Shown piece after piece: positions 45,147 to 58,592 of a DNA stretch of 64,000 nucleotides (position 1 is the stretch's first letter; every line of letters starts with the position of its first letter). A program made the translations under genes and the position numbers. The notes beneath the pieces are model-generated. The model ran no database searches and had not been told where the DNA came from. It saw only the letters and a list, made by a program, of their open reading frames with translations. Location of the stretch: assembly GCF_010183535.1 (NCBI RefSeq), contig NC_071331.1, positions 12,338,001-12,402,000 on the forward strand. The letters run 5' to 3'. Source of the DNA: Caenorhabditis remanei. Its lineage: Eukaryota > Nematoda > Chromadorea > Rhabditida > Rhabditidae.

Positions 45147-45924
45147 TAGTTATTCAACAATCAGAAATTTACGAGAAATACAGTTTCATCCCGGCTTTAA
45201 CTCTCCACATCATTTACACTCCTCGATGTTTTGAACTTTTGTCTTAGGCACCTCAATTTCAAAGTGCTAGTTTCGCTCTTTTTTAAATAGCATCCAAATT
45301 GAAATACACCTCAGAAGCTCTTGTAAACTTTCAGAAACATGAACAATCATTAACAATTTTCAGTCCCTAAAGTTATGGAAAATAGGAAAAAGTTATTCAG
45401 AACATTAAAAATCATCTCGAAAAATATTCGGTTTCAGATGCTGGCCAATATCTAGGGATGGCCCCAACACTTGCTACAAAGAAAATCGGATGTGTACCCA
45501 TAGAACTAACATCTGATTGTTTCAGTGAACTCACTTGGAGAACAGTTGTTCTTTTCTCCCATTACACCATTCAAAATATTATTTATCTACTGCAAAATCC
45601 GCTCGTTTGTGTTTTGACTCGGAGTCTTTTGAGCTTTGAAATAAAATGGAGCTAGATAAAGTGGTGGGAGGAGACAAAATATATATCTAAATCCAAAGAA
45701 CGAATAAGTGTTCTGAGGATTGTTTTCGACGGAATGAGGAACGAATAACCCTTCCGATTATTTTGTGTTCCGAGAAGTTTTTAGAATTTTTCAGAGGAAA
45801 ATAGGAGTTATAGTGAGATAGGAAGGATGGAGATTCAAAATAGAGACAAACGGAATGGGGATTGTGAATAGATCATCAAATATTACTACAAGGGAACAGT
45901 TTTTCAAGGAGAGGATTCGAGGTT

Positions 45925-45990
45925 ATTCTCACACGATTTCAACAATTAAATGTTTTTCTCGTAGATCACTATCACTAATATCTGAAACAG
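45925..45990 (-). ncRNA. Predicted 21U-RNA (piRNA) gene
   Basis: The minus-strand octamer is at 45983-45990 in the context TTCCCTGTTTCAGATATT. The start signal TAAT puts the first U at 45945, 45 nt downstream. Confidence 0.45.
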
Positions 45991-46729
45991 GGAAAATTCA
46001 AAAAGTTATGCCTCTATAAACACTGAAAACATAACAAGACGTATTTCACTATTCGTTTGGCAATTTCAGTTCAAGTTTGAAAAACGAAAAACCGAAACTT
46101 CGACTCATACCAGAATTTGAGATGATTCCCGAAATTGATTTCCAAAAATAAATGACTGAAAAACTGTGTAAATCTGCTTATAAACTTCCGGTACTGATCC
46201 CCTTTATAACCGCCGAAAGAAGGTGTCGATGCTGTCGGCAAGATCTAAAGAATCAGGTAGGTGCCAATTGATAAGGAGATCACAATGAAATATTGTCACT
46301 TTCCTTTCCAAAAGATACAGGAAATGGAACGAATGTAAAGAGGTGAGAGAGGGTATCTACGGTTATTTTGACCTGAAAGAGGAGTTGTAATTGAGATCAT
46401 GGACGTTTCGGAAGAGACTATTCGAGTGCGTAACCCGACAAAAAAAGCGGAAAATGATGATCACTTCGTTTCGGGCTGGTGGAATTTGTTGTGTGTACGT
46501 ACGTGTATGGAGGACATTTCTCGCGTCGTCGCCTTGATGACAAGGTCTTTTTTCGCCACTTTTTTTTGTGATTCGACCACCAGCTAAATATCTTTTTTAT
46601 TTTCTCTCCCAAGTTTAGAAGATGGCAGAGGCAAGAGAGAAGAACATCGAAAAGACGATGACACGATTAATTATTGTGATGAATTGCGGGGAGAAAGGGA
46701 GAAACAAAAAATGGGGAGGCGAAGAAAAA

Positions 46730-46797
46730 AGTGTCCAGTAGCAATAAAGATTGAAACTTTTGGCAGAGTGGCCCGCTGTATGGTAACTCTGAAACAG
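46730..46797 (-). ncRNA. Predicted 21U-RNA (piRNA) gene
   Basis: The minus-strand octamer is at 46790-46797 in the context AATTCTGTTTCAGAG. The start signal CAAT puts the first U at 46750, 47 nt downstream. The spacer is GC-richer than at other loci, so this is a weaker case. Confidence 0.35.
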
Positions 46798-47078
46798 AAT
46801 TTTCGAAAAAAAAACAAACTTCACTGAAAAGACGGTCTTTCCTAAAATAAGTGATTGTCAGCGATAAAAAAGTATACCAGCAGCCCCAATTCATGAATTA
46901 AGGTCTCAACTCACACAACAGTTGGAATGTTTTAGGATGCCATTTTATTGGAATTCCACACTTTTTAATGTTTCAGAAGGCTTTGATATACGTTAGATTG
47001 AGAACGGTAAAATTAACAAAACACAAATAGAATATGGCTTCGGAATTTGAGGTTATCGGGTTGCAGTAGGAATTAAAT

Positions 47079-49363
47079 TTATTTCTGATAGCGATTGATG
47101 ACGAGCTTTCCAGTCTTTTTTCTTCCAAAATGAATGATCAAGATCACTAAAATTCAGAGAGGTTATGGAAACACAATTGTTTTCAACTCACTGCAAACGA
47201 CGAGAAGCAGGATAATGAGTCCGATTGTGATAGCCACGTACCAAGTGGCAATCTCTCCGGGAATCCAGAGACTGAAACTGGTGGTGACCGACGGTTTGAG
47301 GAACATGTAGACGGTGGATGGATCGATTTCAGCCAGCGAGCAGGTTGTCTGAAAAATCATTACTGTTTCAACATTCTTTTAAAGACAAGAAATTATATCT
47401 CATATATTCCATTTTCACTCTGTAAGAAATAGAAATTAACTCACATTATCCATCATTGCTTCAATATCAATATCGATTCGATGAGTTCCAGTGGTGAGAT
47501 TGGAATAGAACATGTCAGTTTCTTGACTTTTGCATGGTGACAAGTAGACCATCATGCCTCCGCTTCTGAAAAAAAACTGTTGGTTGTCGTTTGAGCGTTT
47601 CATTAATAAATGGTTCTTCATAAAAAAGTTAAGAATTCATTGAAACCGAGAATCAGAACTTACAAAACATCCAAGTAAGCCTGAATATTCTTCATCGTCG
47701 GCTGGTATTTCAATTCGACAACTTTCATTTCTCCACCATTCAATGTGAATTTTCCAGTCTCATACTCTGCCACGTGGCTATCAAGTGTTGGCTCAGCTCC
47801 GTTTATAAGCACCAGCATGGTCCCGTTTATGTAGAATTTGGACTCTAGACTGAAAATTTGAGTCATTAACTAGGAATATTTGGAAATCGGTTACCGAATG
47901 ATGAGAGGAGATGTTGGCTGAGTAGAGTTACTGTAGAAGGCGATGTCGGAGTCACAAGAGTAGGAATCTAAATACAGGAATGAAAGACCGTAGTATTTAG
48001 TAGGGAATTACCGTAGTACAATTCCATTTGGGGACTTTTCAAAGTGATTTCAAAGTTGGGTGCATAAGAAATTGTGTAGAGAACTCCAGGTTTAGTAGAG
48101 CAGAATGAGATGAAGACCTGAAAATTTTTTTATTCAATCATGGATGGATGATGTTTCCCAACTAAGTCTAGCTGAATTCTAAAACAATTATGACAAACAC
48201 GAAACGGTGAATATCAGGAAAACAAAAAGAACTCGCTCAACGTTCCTAGCCTTTTCCAGTGAATTCACTCACCTCCACAGCGTGCTCCACATTTTCAGAC
48301 GTCACACTTATCAACACATTATCCAAGAGACTCTGCAGTTTGACTTTCTGAATGTATGGGTTGTTTTCTGAAAGCTTGAGTAGAAAAGTCAATATTCAAT
48401 AAGTTCTACCCACCTGACACGGCGAACTCATTAGGATCTCCAAAGGTCTCAGAGGCTTGTGCTCTGAAAATGTGACGCGCGGTTCTGGAAAAATTTATCT
48501 GTCCGATTGCATGATCTTCTGGATTTTCCAGATGCAGATAGATCCTGAAAATGAAGTTGTGATCTTCTTGAACCTAATGATTCATGCAACTGACTTCCCA
48601 ACCACTCCCTTTTCCTTTCCACATTTAATCCAATCTTCCAACATTTCATCTGGAATCTGGACTTCAATACTTCCAGAATATCTTGCTATCTCCATTTTGA
48701 GACATTCTGCACTTCCGGAAAGAAAAACTGAAAGAGGAGATGAAGTTTGAACCGAAAGGACATATGACAACAAAACAGATGAAGAAGAAGATGATGTGTC
48801 TGAAAAAATGGAGAAAATTATGATGGATAGCACTTTTCTCTCGATTGAGTTTAGATGACTTTCTACTTCCATTTGAAGATGGAGTTCCCCCCTTTTTTAG
48901 TTTCAAAAATCAATTTTTCCTTGAAAAAATAATATTTTGGACTGTTCTCTGTCTATATTGTTCTCCATATTTATGATTCAGGTTGGTCAGAATTTAAATT
49001 GTTCATGTTGAGATAACTAGGTATCCTTCAAATTCCCCTTGCTTTTTGAATATCAGTTACTGATTTTTAGTTGATTTTCCACTGAATCTAAAAAGACTTA
49101 TCCAAAAAATGTTATCAGATCTTGAAGGTGTTTGGGATCCTTAATACATCAGCTAAAACAAAAGTGATAAACTCAGCATAATTAAATAGATACGCGGTCT
49201 CATCTCTAAATGTTCGAGTTTTTTTCTTACCTGAAGTGGGATTCAAACCGATCTCCTTCACGAGTGAATTATTTGGAGCCAAGTTCAATTCCATTGAATG
49301 CAATCCATCGCATGATCCAATAAGTATCAGTAGATTCCAACAGAACCAAACGATTCGTGTCAT
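47079..49363 (-). CDS. Type I transmembrane glycoprotein of unknown family
   Basis: Ten exons on the minus strand: 49231-49363, 48595-48799, 48414-48544, 48273-48367, 48012-48117, 47895-47967, 47664-47849, 47445-47565, 47192-47348, 47079-47146. They sum to 425 codons (424 aa) with every junction in frame. A signal peptide covers about residues 1-20 (WFCWNLLILIGSCDG). The ectodomain of about 365 residues is beta-rich in appearance, with nine or so cysteines and six N-glycosylation sequons (NNS, NFS, NST, NGT, NLT, NTT). One TM helix (YVAITIGLIILLLVVCMILII) precedes a short basic tail, HFGRKKTGKLVINRYQK. I recognise no domain. The topology suggests a surface receptor or adhesion protein. The last exon uses a TTTTAG acceptor. 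A predicted 21U-RNA lies antisense in its last-but-two intron. Confidence 0.88.
47363..47428 (+). ncRNA. Predicted 21U-RNA (piRNA) gene in an intron of the membrane-protein gene
   Basis: The octamer is at 47363-47370 in the context CATTACTGTTTCAACATT. The start signal TATT puts the first U at 47408, 45 nt from the first C, with an AT-rich spacer. It lies in the 96-bp intron at 47349-47444, antisense to the host gene. Confidence 0.5.
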
Positions 49364-50399
49364 TTTTCTGCTTTCCGAATTCAGGAAACAGGAATAGAAA
49401 AAGCGAGAAAAAACAGAAACTGATTCTTTTGTGATATTAGTCAGTTGAATAGAAAGGAAATAAAATGACAAGAATGAATAGAGAAATATGGAATATAAAA
49501 CGGGGTAAGAAAAAGAAACAGTATATCAGAACCCAGAGAATCAGACACGTCGAATAGTGCTCGTTTGGCGTGGGATCCCTTACCCTTGCCTCGTGCTCAT
49601 CGTCCATGCGGAGGTGTACAGAAATTTGCATTTTCATTTTATGACCAAAAAAAGAATCGAGGTGTCTTGTCATACATGACACGAGAGGAATACGGTGACA
49701 TGTGTTGATGGAAGAGGGATTTTTATGAATTTGGCATTTTTATTTCGGGAAAAAAACATGAGGAAATCTTGTGACTTGGAAGATCTGGAGCACGCTTTGA
49801 TTTGTTTAGACTCTGGACTTTAAAATACTACTGCAAAATAGTAATGTTTCATCATTTTGACAAAAGAATAAAGATATAATTTTTTTTTGATTAATTAAGC
49901 CTTTTTCTACTCGAACAAGCAAGCATTGAAGTCTTAATGCGAGTTTCAGAGATTCATTTTGAAGTCGTTACGCCAACTAGTTCGCCATAAAGTTGGTTGT
50001 CTCGCCTACTCGACAGCGTGGAAAATTTGTGACAACTCTTGAAACAGTTTCAAAATGTTTTCATATTCGATACAATATTACTTTTGATTACATCGAAGCA
50101 TAATCAGAAAAACCATGTTCTCCTTGCCTATTTTCCATTTTTTCGAACCGTGTAGCGACTCCCTCACAATGTTCACATTTTCTGCTGATTTTCGAATGCG
50201 AGTCGTAGCGTCACCGAGTTTGACACCGAAGATGTTGTCCCGGATACACGACGGCTTCGAATTTGTGAAATGCCACATTTCGTATAGTTTTGATTTTTCT
50301 AGAAACGGCTACAATGATGTTGAACTTTCTTGTTTCTTCTGGAGCGAAATTTGTGAGAACTGCTTGACGAAATCTTTAGGATTGGTGATTCATTGTTCA

Positions 50400-50464
50400 C
50401 TGTTTCAGAAAACTTTCTTTGTTTCAGAAAAAAATTGATTCGTTGTGTACTCGTTTTCTTCATT
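50400..50464 (+). ncRNA. Predicted 21U-RNA (piRNA) gene
   Basis: The octamer is at 50400-50407 in the context TTCACTGTTTCAGAAAAC. The start signal CGTT puts the first U at 50444, 44 nt downstream. Confidence 0.43.
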
Positions 50465-53400
50465 TTAATTTCTCGAATTTTCCAACCTCTCTCCCTTCAA
50501 ATATCCATGTTTTCAATGAACCCGATCTCCTAGTAATTACTTTTTTCCTCTCCTTCCACCATTGCTCCCCTTATTTTAATAAAAACAAATCAATTTTCAT
50601 TTTTCACACTTATTATTAGTCTTTGTAACAAATCATAACATTCTCAGAATTCTCCCTCAGTCTCTTTCCTTCTTCCAACCACCTACATATCCGGACAACA
50701 TAAAATTCCCTTTTATTCTTTTGATTTTTGATTTCTTTATAACATAAAACAACTACTTGATGTCTTGTTGTTTTGAGTAAAAAGGAACTCAGTTTTTATG
50801 GTTCATAAAAAGTGCATTTCTCATATGAAATCGGGGGATAATTCAAATCGGAAAAGGCTACGAGACTCTGGGAACAGTTCTTGATGGGAATTTGTGTTTT
50901 GGTAGCAGAAATTATAACTTTTTTCATAAAATTTTATACAGGAAATAGTAGAGAAGTTTACAGCAGAGCAGTTCGAGTCCTTTACTATTGACGGAGAATT
51001 ACATACCCAAAAATTTTTTTCAGATAGTTTTCTCATCACGGATTTGTGATCACTTTCGAATACATCCTGGTTATTTGATATCCTAAAAACATTTCAGAAA
51101 TCAAAGTATTTTGAAATTTCGAAAAGAAACTTGCCAATTAATCATGGATACTTCAAAAAGTTGGCAGATTTCTTCTTCATAAACACATTTGAACCCCCGT
51201 TTCTCATTGGTCATTCGGAAGTTTGTCTCAAAATTTGAAATGTTTTCAAACTATACACATCGAATGATTTTTGGGTGGTTTTTTGATGTGAATGAAGATC
51301 TAGATCAGAATGAGATGATCTTGATTTAAGAATGTCTGATGAGGTTTTCGACTTTCGATTGAAAAACTAGAGAGACTGAAAACTACTGACTGTTTTACAG
51401 AAGACTTAAACATGGATCTCACTTTATTTCATTAATTCAATCGTCCGTTCAAAATCCTACCTCCCTTCCCAAAATCATTCCGACCACCACCACAGAAAAG
51501 GAATCTGGGAAACCTCTTTCCCTCCATCTGCAATCACGTGATGTTGCGAGGGGTAGACTTCTCCTTCTCAGAAGAAAAAAGTCGTTTGCAACTACCAAAT
51601 GGAATAATTCATATTTGAAAAGAAGCACAAATTGACTCACTCATCCACAACTTTTTCTCTCAGTTTTCTTCCCTTCCTTTGTCCATTTTTCTCTTCTTTG
51701 AACTTCTTTTTCTTCTCTTAACTAGGATTTCTGAGCATTGGAACTTTCGGCTCTTCCTTCCGATTCCACCCACAACCACGCTTGTTTTCTTTTTTATTTT
51801 TCAAAAAAGTTTTGAATAATTTATTTTTGCGAAGAAGTATCAAATAATGATCCCTTAGTACTCATCTTCATTGTGATCCTTTCTCGAAACCAATCCAATT
51901 TGATCTATTTCAATTCTATGTCATTTCATACGTAATAATGTAGGAGATATTCTGCACACAAATACAAAGTGAAGTCTCTGTAAAAGAGAGATTAATCCTT
52001 TTGACAACGTGTTTCTTGCTATTTCGGAATCCTTATTGTGATAAAAGATAGATTACAAAGTGATGCTGATATTCAATGGATTCTCAGAATTCAGGGTATT
52101 TTTATGACTTGGAGTGAATCAGATAGAAGAAACAAATATGATTATTTAGATATTTATAGGTTATGGTGATAGTGAAATGTGAAAGTTATTGTTAAACAAT
52201 GTTCACTTCAACGGAAAGAGTTCAATTTTAAAGAAAGTTACTGTTCTAAAGTTTTCTCAAAAATTATGTCGTTTTCTCAACAGCGCTATCAAGCTAGGGT
52301 TTTCCAATAATTCAACAATTATCTGAAAATTTTCGAAACTTTGAGCTGATAATAAGTGTTCTGTTTCCCTATATTGGGATTAATGTTGAGTCGAAATGAG
52401 TCTCATTCTTGCCGCTTTACTCTTGAGTTTATCAGAGAAAACCATTCAAATCACCTACAAAATGTGTTTCCTTCTGTCGATCCCTTTTCTTTTTCAAAAT
52501 AAATATTCTGGAAACACTTCTTGCAAAAACCACTTCTCCACACAATCTTCTCTCACTAATCCCCCTTTTCTTCTCATAATAAAACATGTTCTCACGTAGA
52601 CTCTTGAGTTATTTTCGACTATTTCCTTCCCCTCTGGAGTAAAGATTACAATGATATCTGATTGATTGTGATGTTTTGGTTTCAGTGAGTACAAAAAGAA
52701 CTAGTGCCATTTTCAAGAAGTTGACATTTTGCACGAACGCACGGAAACGTAACTTCCCAAAAAGAGATAATTTTGTTAGGAAAAGTTTGCTTCCGGGTCA
52801 GAGAAAATGAGAAAAGTGCATGTTTGGAAGATCTTACTACCGGGTGGTATACTGTAGAGCTATCCGATAGAAAACGAAGATTAAAAGTCAGGAAGCAGTA
52901 CTGCGAAATGATTTGCTACAACTAAACCAAATTTGTGTTTCAGTAAATTTTTGTTGCTGATGATATTTTTTCACAACAGTTGGTTCTTAATTGTGTGAGT
53001 TCCAGTGTTCGGATTCGTAACAATAGTTAGAAGCAAACTATTCTGTATCCCTTCAAGTCAAGAAGAAAATTGAGTCCTCGTTCCCCAGTTGTGAATCATC
53101 TCACTCAGCGCCTCAGTCTTCAATTGGACCAACTCCCTTAAAAACAGTGTATACCGAATTGTTTTCTTCTCCAAATCTCGTTATCTACCCACTCGCCGTT
53201 CACCTGTTTTGACTTGAACATTTTGGGACCCACTCAATCACCGTACCCTCCCCAATTCCCCTCTTTCATTTAATTTACTTTCTCTAGATGACGCGCATTC
53301 AGGTAAATCGAATGTACCTTGTCTTAATCAGATTTTTGTTCATCTTATCTATCGTCACTTTCTTGGAGAAAAGAAGAACTTTCATCGGAAAGAGTTATTC

Positions 53401-55031
53401 TAATAACGAATAACAAGGGAAAGAGCCAAAAAACGCAGCCATTCTTCTCTTCCTTTTCTGTAATTTATTTCATGTTAGTCATTCCTTTGTTTGAGAATTT
53501 TTTTTGTTTAGGATAGGTTCTCAAGGTTTTTGATAGTACAAGGGAATCTCCATTGTCTTGGTTCGTTCCAACGTCATTTTTCATTCAGATGACTAACTTC
53601 ATTTAGGTTTTAAGAACATAATGACAATGAGTTTGGAAAATATTATGCTATTATCTGAGAAAATAACTCACTTTCTGGTTAATCATTGAAATGTGAGAAC
53701 CGTTTATCCAGAAACGAGAGACTCTTTTGCTGTACACGACGAATACGGGAACAAAGATGTCACTATTGAAAGAAAACCAAATTGAGTGATTATCAAGATT
53801 CTGAAACTGAGTTATTTCTAACAGAAATCTGAAAGTAACTAATTTATTTTTAAAATGTTTAAATTTGATCAAATTCATTTGAGTATTTTTCTTAATCCTG
53901 CTTTATTCAAATTCTCCGATTATCTTCAGATGAAGTTTGAAATAATAGGCTCTCTTTAGCAGCAAAGACTCTGGAATTTCGATTTGATTTTTTCTCGAAA
54001 ATCGAAAAGTTTAACTTTCCCACACGGTTTCAGATGTTTTCTCTCTGTCAATTCTCTCATTACTCGATTCGATCATGAATTTTCCATCTCTCTTCTACCT
54101 TCAAGCTCCCTTCGAAGCCTTTCTCAAAAACAAATCATCCGTCACTCTTACCCAAAAACCTTGCAAAGTCCACGTAACTCATCTGAAATTCAGAAGTAAA
54201 TCCCCTGTTGGGGAAGTTTTTTCTCATTTTTTCACCTATTCAAAAATTCTGAAGCAGTTACAACGCACATATCGTAAATCACTCATAATCCTTTTTGCAG
54301 AGAATTAGAAATTCTCAATGATTTTTTTCCTTTCTTTCCATGGACTTTTCCGAGAACTTCAAGGTCAAATACCAAACGTTTGCATCTGCAGATTCAGGCT
54401 AAAAATGTATGAGAATATGGGATAAAATATAGAAAAAGAAAATGATATCATTCACTTTTCTATTCCAAATTTAGCCATTTCCCATCAGAATATACTCTTA
54501 AATTCATCTCCTTGACATCTTCTTCCATTAATCTTTTCCCCTTTTCCAGAATATTCTGATATCTTTTTCCCTAAGATCTCCTCCTCTGATAATCCTCTTT
54601 TGCAATTGAGAAGAAGAAAATGATAACGAGATTTTCCAGTTTTCCTACTGTAGTTGTTGTTTCGCTGAACTGAAAAAGAGAAAACATTCCATCGTTTGCA
54701 AAGCTCTAAAAAATTGATTTCAAATGTCACTGTGATTGTAGTTTCTGATAGAAAAAAGAGCACAATTTTTCATAAAGATTTAGATCAGAAGCTGGAAAAC
54801 GTAGGTGTGGAGTAAAACAGAGAAGAAGGAGAGGAATACGTCACAAAGACAATGAAGAAGAAGAAGACTTAGAAATTGAGTGGGGTGGGGAAGGAATGCT
54901 GTTGAAATGGTGATGATTTAGATGACACGTGTCGAGTTCTAAAAATGAAAAATGATCTGGTGAATTTGAATCAGAAATGAGTCGACTCATTTTAACTCGA
55001 TGATGGGCTTCTCGTCCAATCGAAAAGTGGA

Positions 55032-55098
55032 TTACGAAAGAAAGTCGTGAAATTGATTATGGTTCTTGCATCACACCTTCATCATACCTCTGAAACAG
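55032..55098 (-). ncRNA. Predicted 21U-RNA (piRNA) gene
   Basis: The minus-strand octamer is at 55091-55098 in the context ATTTCTGTTTCAGAGG. The start signal CAAT puts the first U at 55052, 46 nt downstream. Confidence 0.43.
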
Positions 55099-58000
55099 AA
55101 ATAATCTATTGGGAAGAATAACTTGCACCAGGGAGACTGGTATCGAACTAGCTCATTTTCGTAGGTTGCGTTTCTCATCAGATCAAAAATCTTGACTTTC
55201 CAAAAACATGATCTCCCTGCAAAGCGGTGTTTTTTGGATTCCCCAACCCTGACAAAAAATGAGAAACGCCTGGTCCCTCATCTAATTTCCTCATTTCTTC
55301 CCCATTCCAAGATTCTATTTATTTCCATTCTTCTCCAGATGATGATGAAAACATTGAATACACCTGAAGATAAAATAAATTTGATTGGAAAAAAGATTGG
55401 AATTCTTTCCACTTTTTTCGTCTCCCTTTCTTCTTCAAAATTCAATTTTCGTCTCCTCAGATGACGTGGAACTCCACTCTGCTCTCCGTTTTCACGAGGT
55501 CAAGTTCTAATCTTCAACTCGATTTTTGAAACATCAAAAATTCGAAAAACGGAGAGAGAAAAGTTAAAAGAAGGGGAAATGGATACGGAGAAGCATTCAG
55601 GACAAAAGAGCACAAATTGGAGAGAGCACGAGTGCAAAGAATCTTTCTTTTGGAAGAAAAAAGAACCGAATGCCTTCAGAAAATGTAATTCTGGACCTGA
55701 AAAGGGAGATTCTTTTGCTCATTTTTGATGAAAAGCTAGAAAGATGATAGTAAGAGGGGAAGAGAAAAGTCTAGACGAATCAGAAAGTGTAATGAGTTAA
55801 TCATGATAGTAGTAACTGGGTGGGAAAGATGAGGAAGTAAAAGTAGATGTCAGTACTGTTTCTAGTGGTTCTGAAATAAGAAGATTGTTATGCTTCCTTC
55901 AATTTTGAAATCTCTACACTTTTCGGAGATTTGTTCAAGCAAGGGCGTCCAAATCGAGGCCCAATTGCTTGTCTAACTTTGGGCAGAGCATTGCTCAGAA
56001 TCGTAGTCGAATTCCGAGTGCAGTTTTACTGTTCTCTGTAATTTTTGAAGCTTGAGACAGCTATCAGCTTTGATGATGTACTGATCAAATCAAATCTATT
56101 TACTGATCAATATCTATTTGTTCGGATTTCATATATATATACTTATGGAGATTCATATTGTGTGAAACGCTTAAGAAAATATTTCAGTTTCCTGGAATTA
56201 TAATAATTTTAGTCGACTTTGAACACTGATGCGGCTCCTATTTGACGTAGAAAAATCTGCTCCAAAGTTGTGAAGAGAGTACATACATATACTGTACCCT
56301 CATCCTACTTTCGTAAACATTTTTTCCATAACAACACAACACCTTCTGGGAAATAATAGTATTATCTACGTTACGTTATTGAAAATTTAATTCGAAATCA
56401 AATTTCGGTTTCAAATAGTTTTATTAATTTTTGTCAACTTTCGGACTTCGATAACTTATCCTTGTAAGAATGTTGCTTTCAAGCTTTGATCGTTAGTCTT
56501 GTCCCGTTCAAATGTCTGCGTTAAGTGTTCCCGACAACAAAATATATTTTCCTCGAAATCTCGTCCAATGAAACATTCACAAACTAAAAACCAACTATGG
56601 TTTCCGTGCCTGGTAGTACACTAATTGACCACCATCCAGGTGGTTTCTTTTCTGAAATTCGTCAACTTTTCTGAATTCTGAAATTAGGTTCATTCCTGAA
56701 TTTAATAATTTCTGACTAGACCCTTTCACCCCTTTTCTGAAAAGAATGTACTTCTTTTTCAGATTCCCTTTACCCGGACTCCCTCAATTTCCTGTTAACC
56801 TTCTACTCCCACCGTGAAATTTAAACCAGACATCCCACTTCTGTCTAGCTGATATTTCCCCCATAATCATCATTTAGCATTCTGTTTTATTAATCATCAT
56901 CAAGACTCCAGTTACAAGAGTCAGACTCTTCTCTCCCACCGTCTTCCAGCATTTTTCATCCTCCAAACCCCGATTTCCGATTGAATTAGATATTCATATA
57001 CATATTTCTTTATTTCCGCCCTCTCCTCCCCTCAAAACGTCATTTTTTTCCAGAAATTTCCAGACAAATTATAGGCTCCAACCGGTAGTAAAAGAGGAAG
57101 AATTCAAGAATACTGGACATCGTCTTGTTACGACGAAAACTCCAAAAAACCAAGGGAATAGAGTGTCAAAAAACCGCGTTAAGTGGTTTGTTTACCAAAG
57201 AAATCAAGTGAAATACTCCAAATATTTTGTTGCCGTCCTTTCTGACTCGCATCGGGTTGGACTCATTGCGGAACTCGTAAGGATTCTTGGAATTTGGATT
57301 TGATCTGGTGATACGAGTCATCGAGTCTGGGTATATATTAATTAGATTCTACAGGTCTTCCATAACAAATCGTACTCATACATGCTTAGAGAAGTTTTGG
57401 AAAAAGATTGGGCTAGCTGGAATTATTTTTTTATTGCTGTGGGTTCAGCAGAGGATACGCTAGAATTGGTTCCAGTATTTTGAAGTCGCACGGACACTTT
57501 GTGCGGAATAAATCAATCTATTAGTAATAAGGCCAATCTTAGTCATAATGACAATGTCCCAAAGGACAATCAGTTTGGGAACTCGATGAAACGGTGAAAA
57601 TGACATTGAACTTTTTCGTTTAGCCGTCGGTGGATCAGTTAGAATCAAACTTTCTGTAGAATTTTTGTTTTTGCTTCAGAGATCAAATATTTACGTTTTT
57701 CGAAATACGAGAACAAAATATTTCCATTTTCCAGTAATCCGTTTCGAACTAATTTCAATGTCTGCACTTTTCTCTTTGATCAAAATTTCTCGATTTCTTT
57801 ACAAATGATCCATTTGTGGTCTCCACCTATTCGTCTGCTTTTCAGATCAAAATTACAGTTTCATCGTGAAGTTTTATTTTTGGGATTTCTAGTTACTTTG
57901 GTGAACTGTACCTCAAGGCTTTAAATATATTTTGAACTTCTCCTCGTCTGAACTTTACAAAAATACTTATTTTCAGATATTATTTTCAAAAAACTGTTCC

Positions 58001-58592
58001 AGCTGCCCTTTTCCAGCATAAACTGAACCACCTGTTCTGATTTCACGAGTTGCTTTCAGCCCCATTTTTCTCAGATTTCATTTTCATTCCGATACCAAAA
58101 CACCTCCAGCCTGTTTATCACTTTCATCTCGTTTGATGACTTGTTAGTTTGTGTCAAAAAGCCAAAACATTCTCAATTAACAACTGATTCATCGTAGAAT
58201 ATTAATGTAATCAAGTAGTAGAAGAAGCCCTCAAAAGAGTCGCAGAGAAATGCTCACCTGCCCTTCCAAGCTCCGCCCTTTTTTGGCTCCATCCTTCTTT
58301 TCCACTTCTTCTTCTTCGTGAGACTCCGCCCCTTCTTCTCCTCCTCCGTTTTCTTCTTCTTTTCACTCATCAAACCGCCTTCCGACGACCGGAGACATCC
58401 TTTCCACCTGTCCATTTTCTGACTCATTTTCTCTCGAGTTGTGATTCTCGTGATCTCCATTCGGACCTGCTTTCAGAAATCAGGTGTTTATGGAATCCTG
58501 ATCTTGACTCCAAAGATTTGTTTTTCTTTTTTTCAGATGGTAAGATAAATGATCAAATTTCATTACCATATTCTATCACAGTTACTTATCCT

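Larger units (their letters stand above)
44147..47078. other. Gene-poor region of about 2.9 kb
   Basis: No gene was seen. There are short tandem bits: AAATCATAGTGA repeated around 44315-44353, and GAAGCTGGAACATT / GAAGCTGGATCATC near 45052-45080. Three predicted minus-strand 21U-RNA loci follow at 45.1-46.8 kb. The Lys-rich plus-strand frame at 44517-44858 has no splice support or family match. Confidence 0.5.
49364..58592. other. Gene-poor region of about 9.2 kb
   Basis: No splice-supported gene was found. Around 49900-50440 the sequence is unusually CpG-rich for this window, and frames stay open on both strands (plus 50115-50438, minus 50078-50278), but neither has a recognisable product. 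Predicted 21U-RNA loci lie at 50.4 and 55.1 kb; Ruby-core variants (CAGTTTCA) also occur, for example at 57856. CTCCGCCC boxes lie near 58269 and 58323, just before the palindromic transposon. Confidence 0.5.

Noticed and set aside
50040..50047. Exact Ruby core on the minus strand at 50040
   Set aside because: No U in YRNT context at the right spacing; the core is also half of a short inverted repeat (TTGAAACAGTTTCAA).
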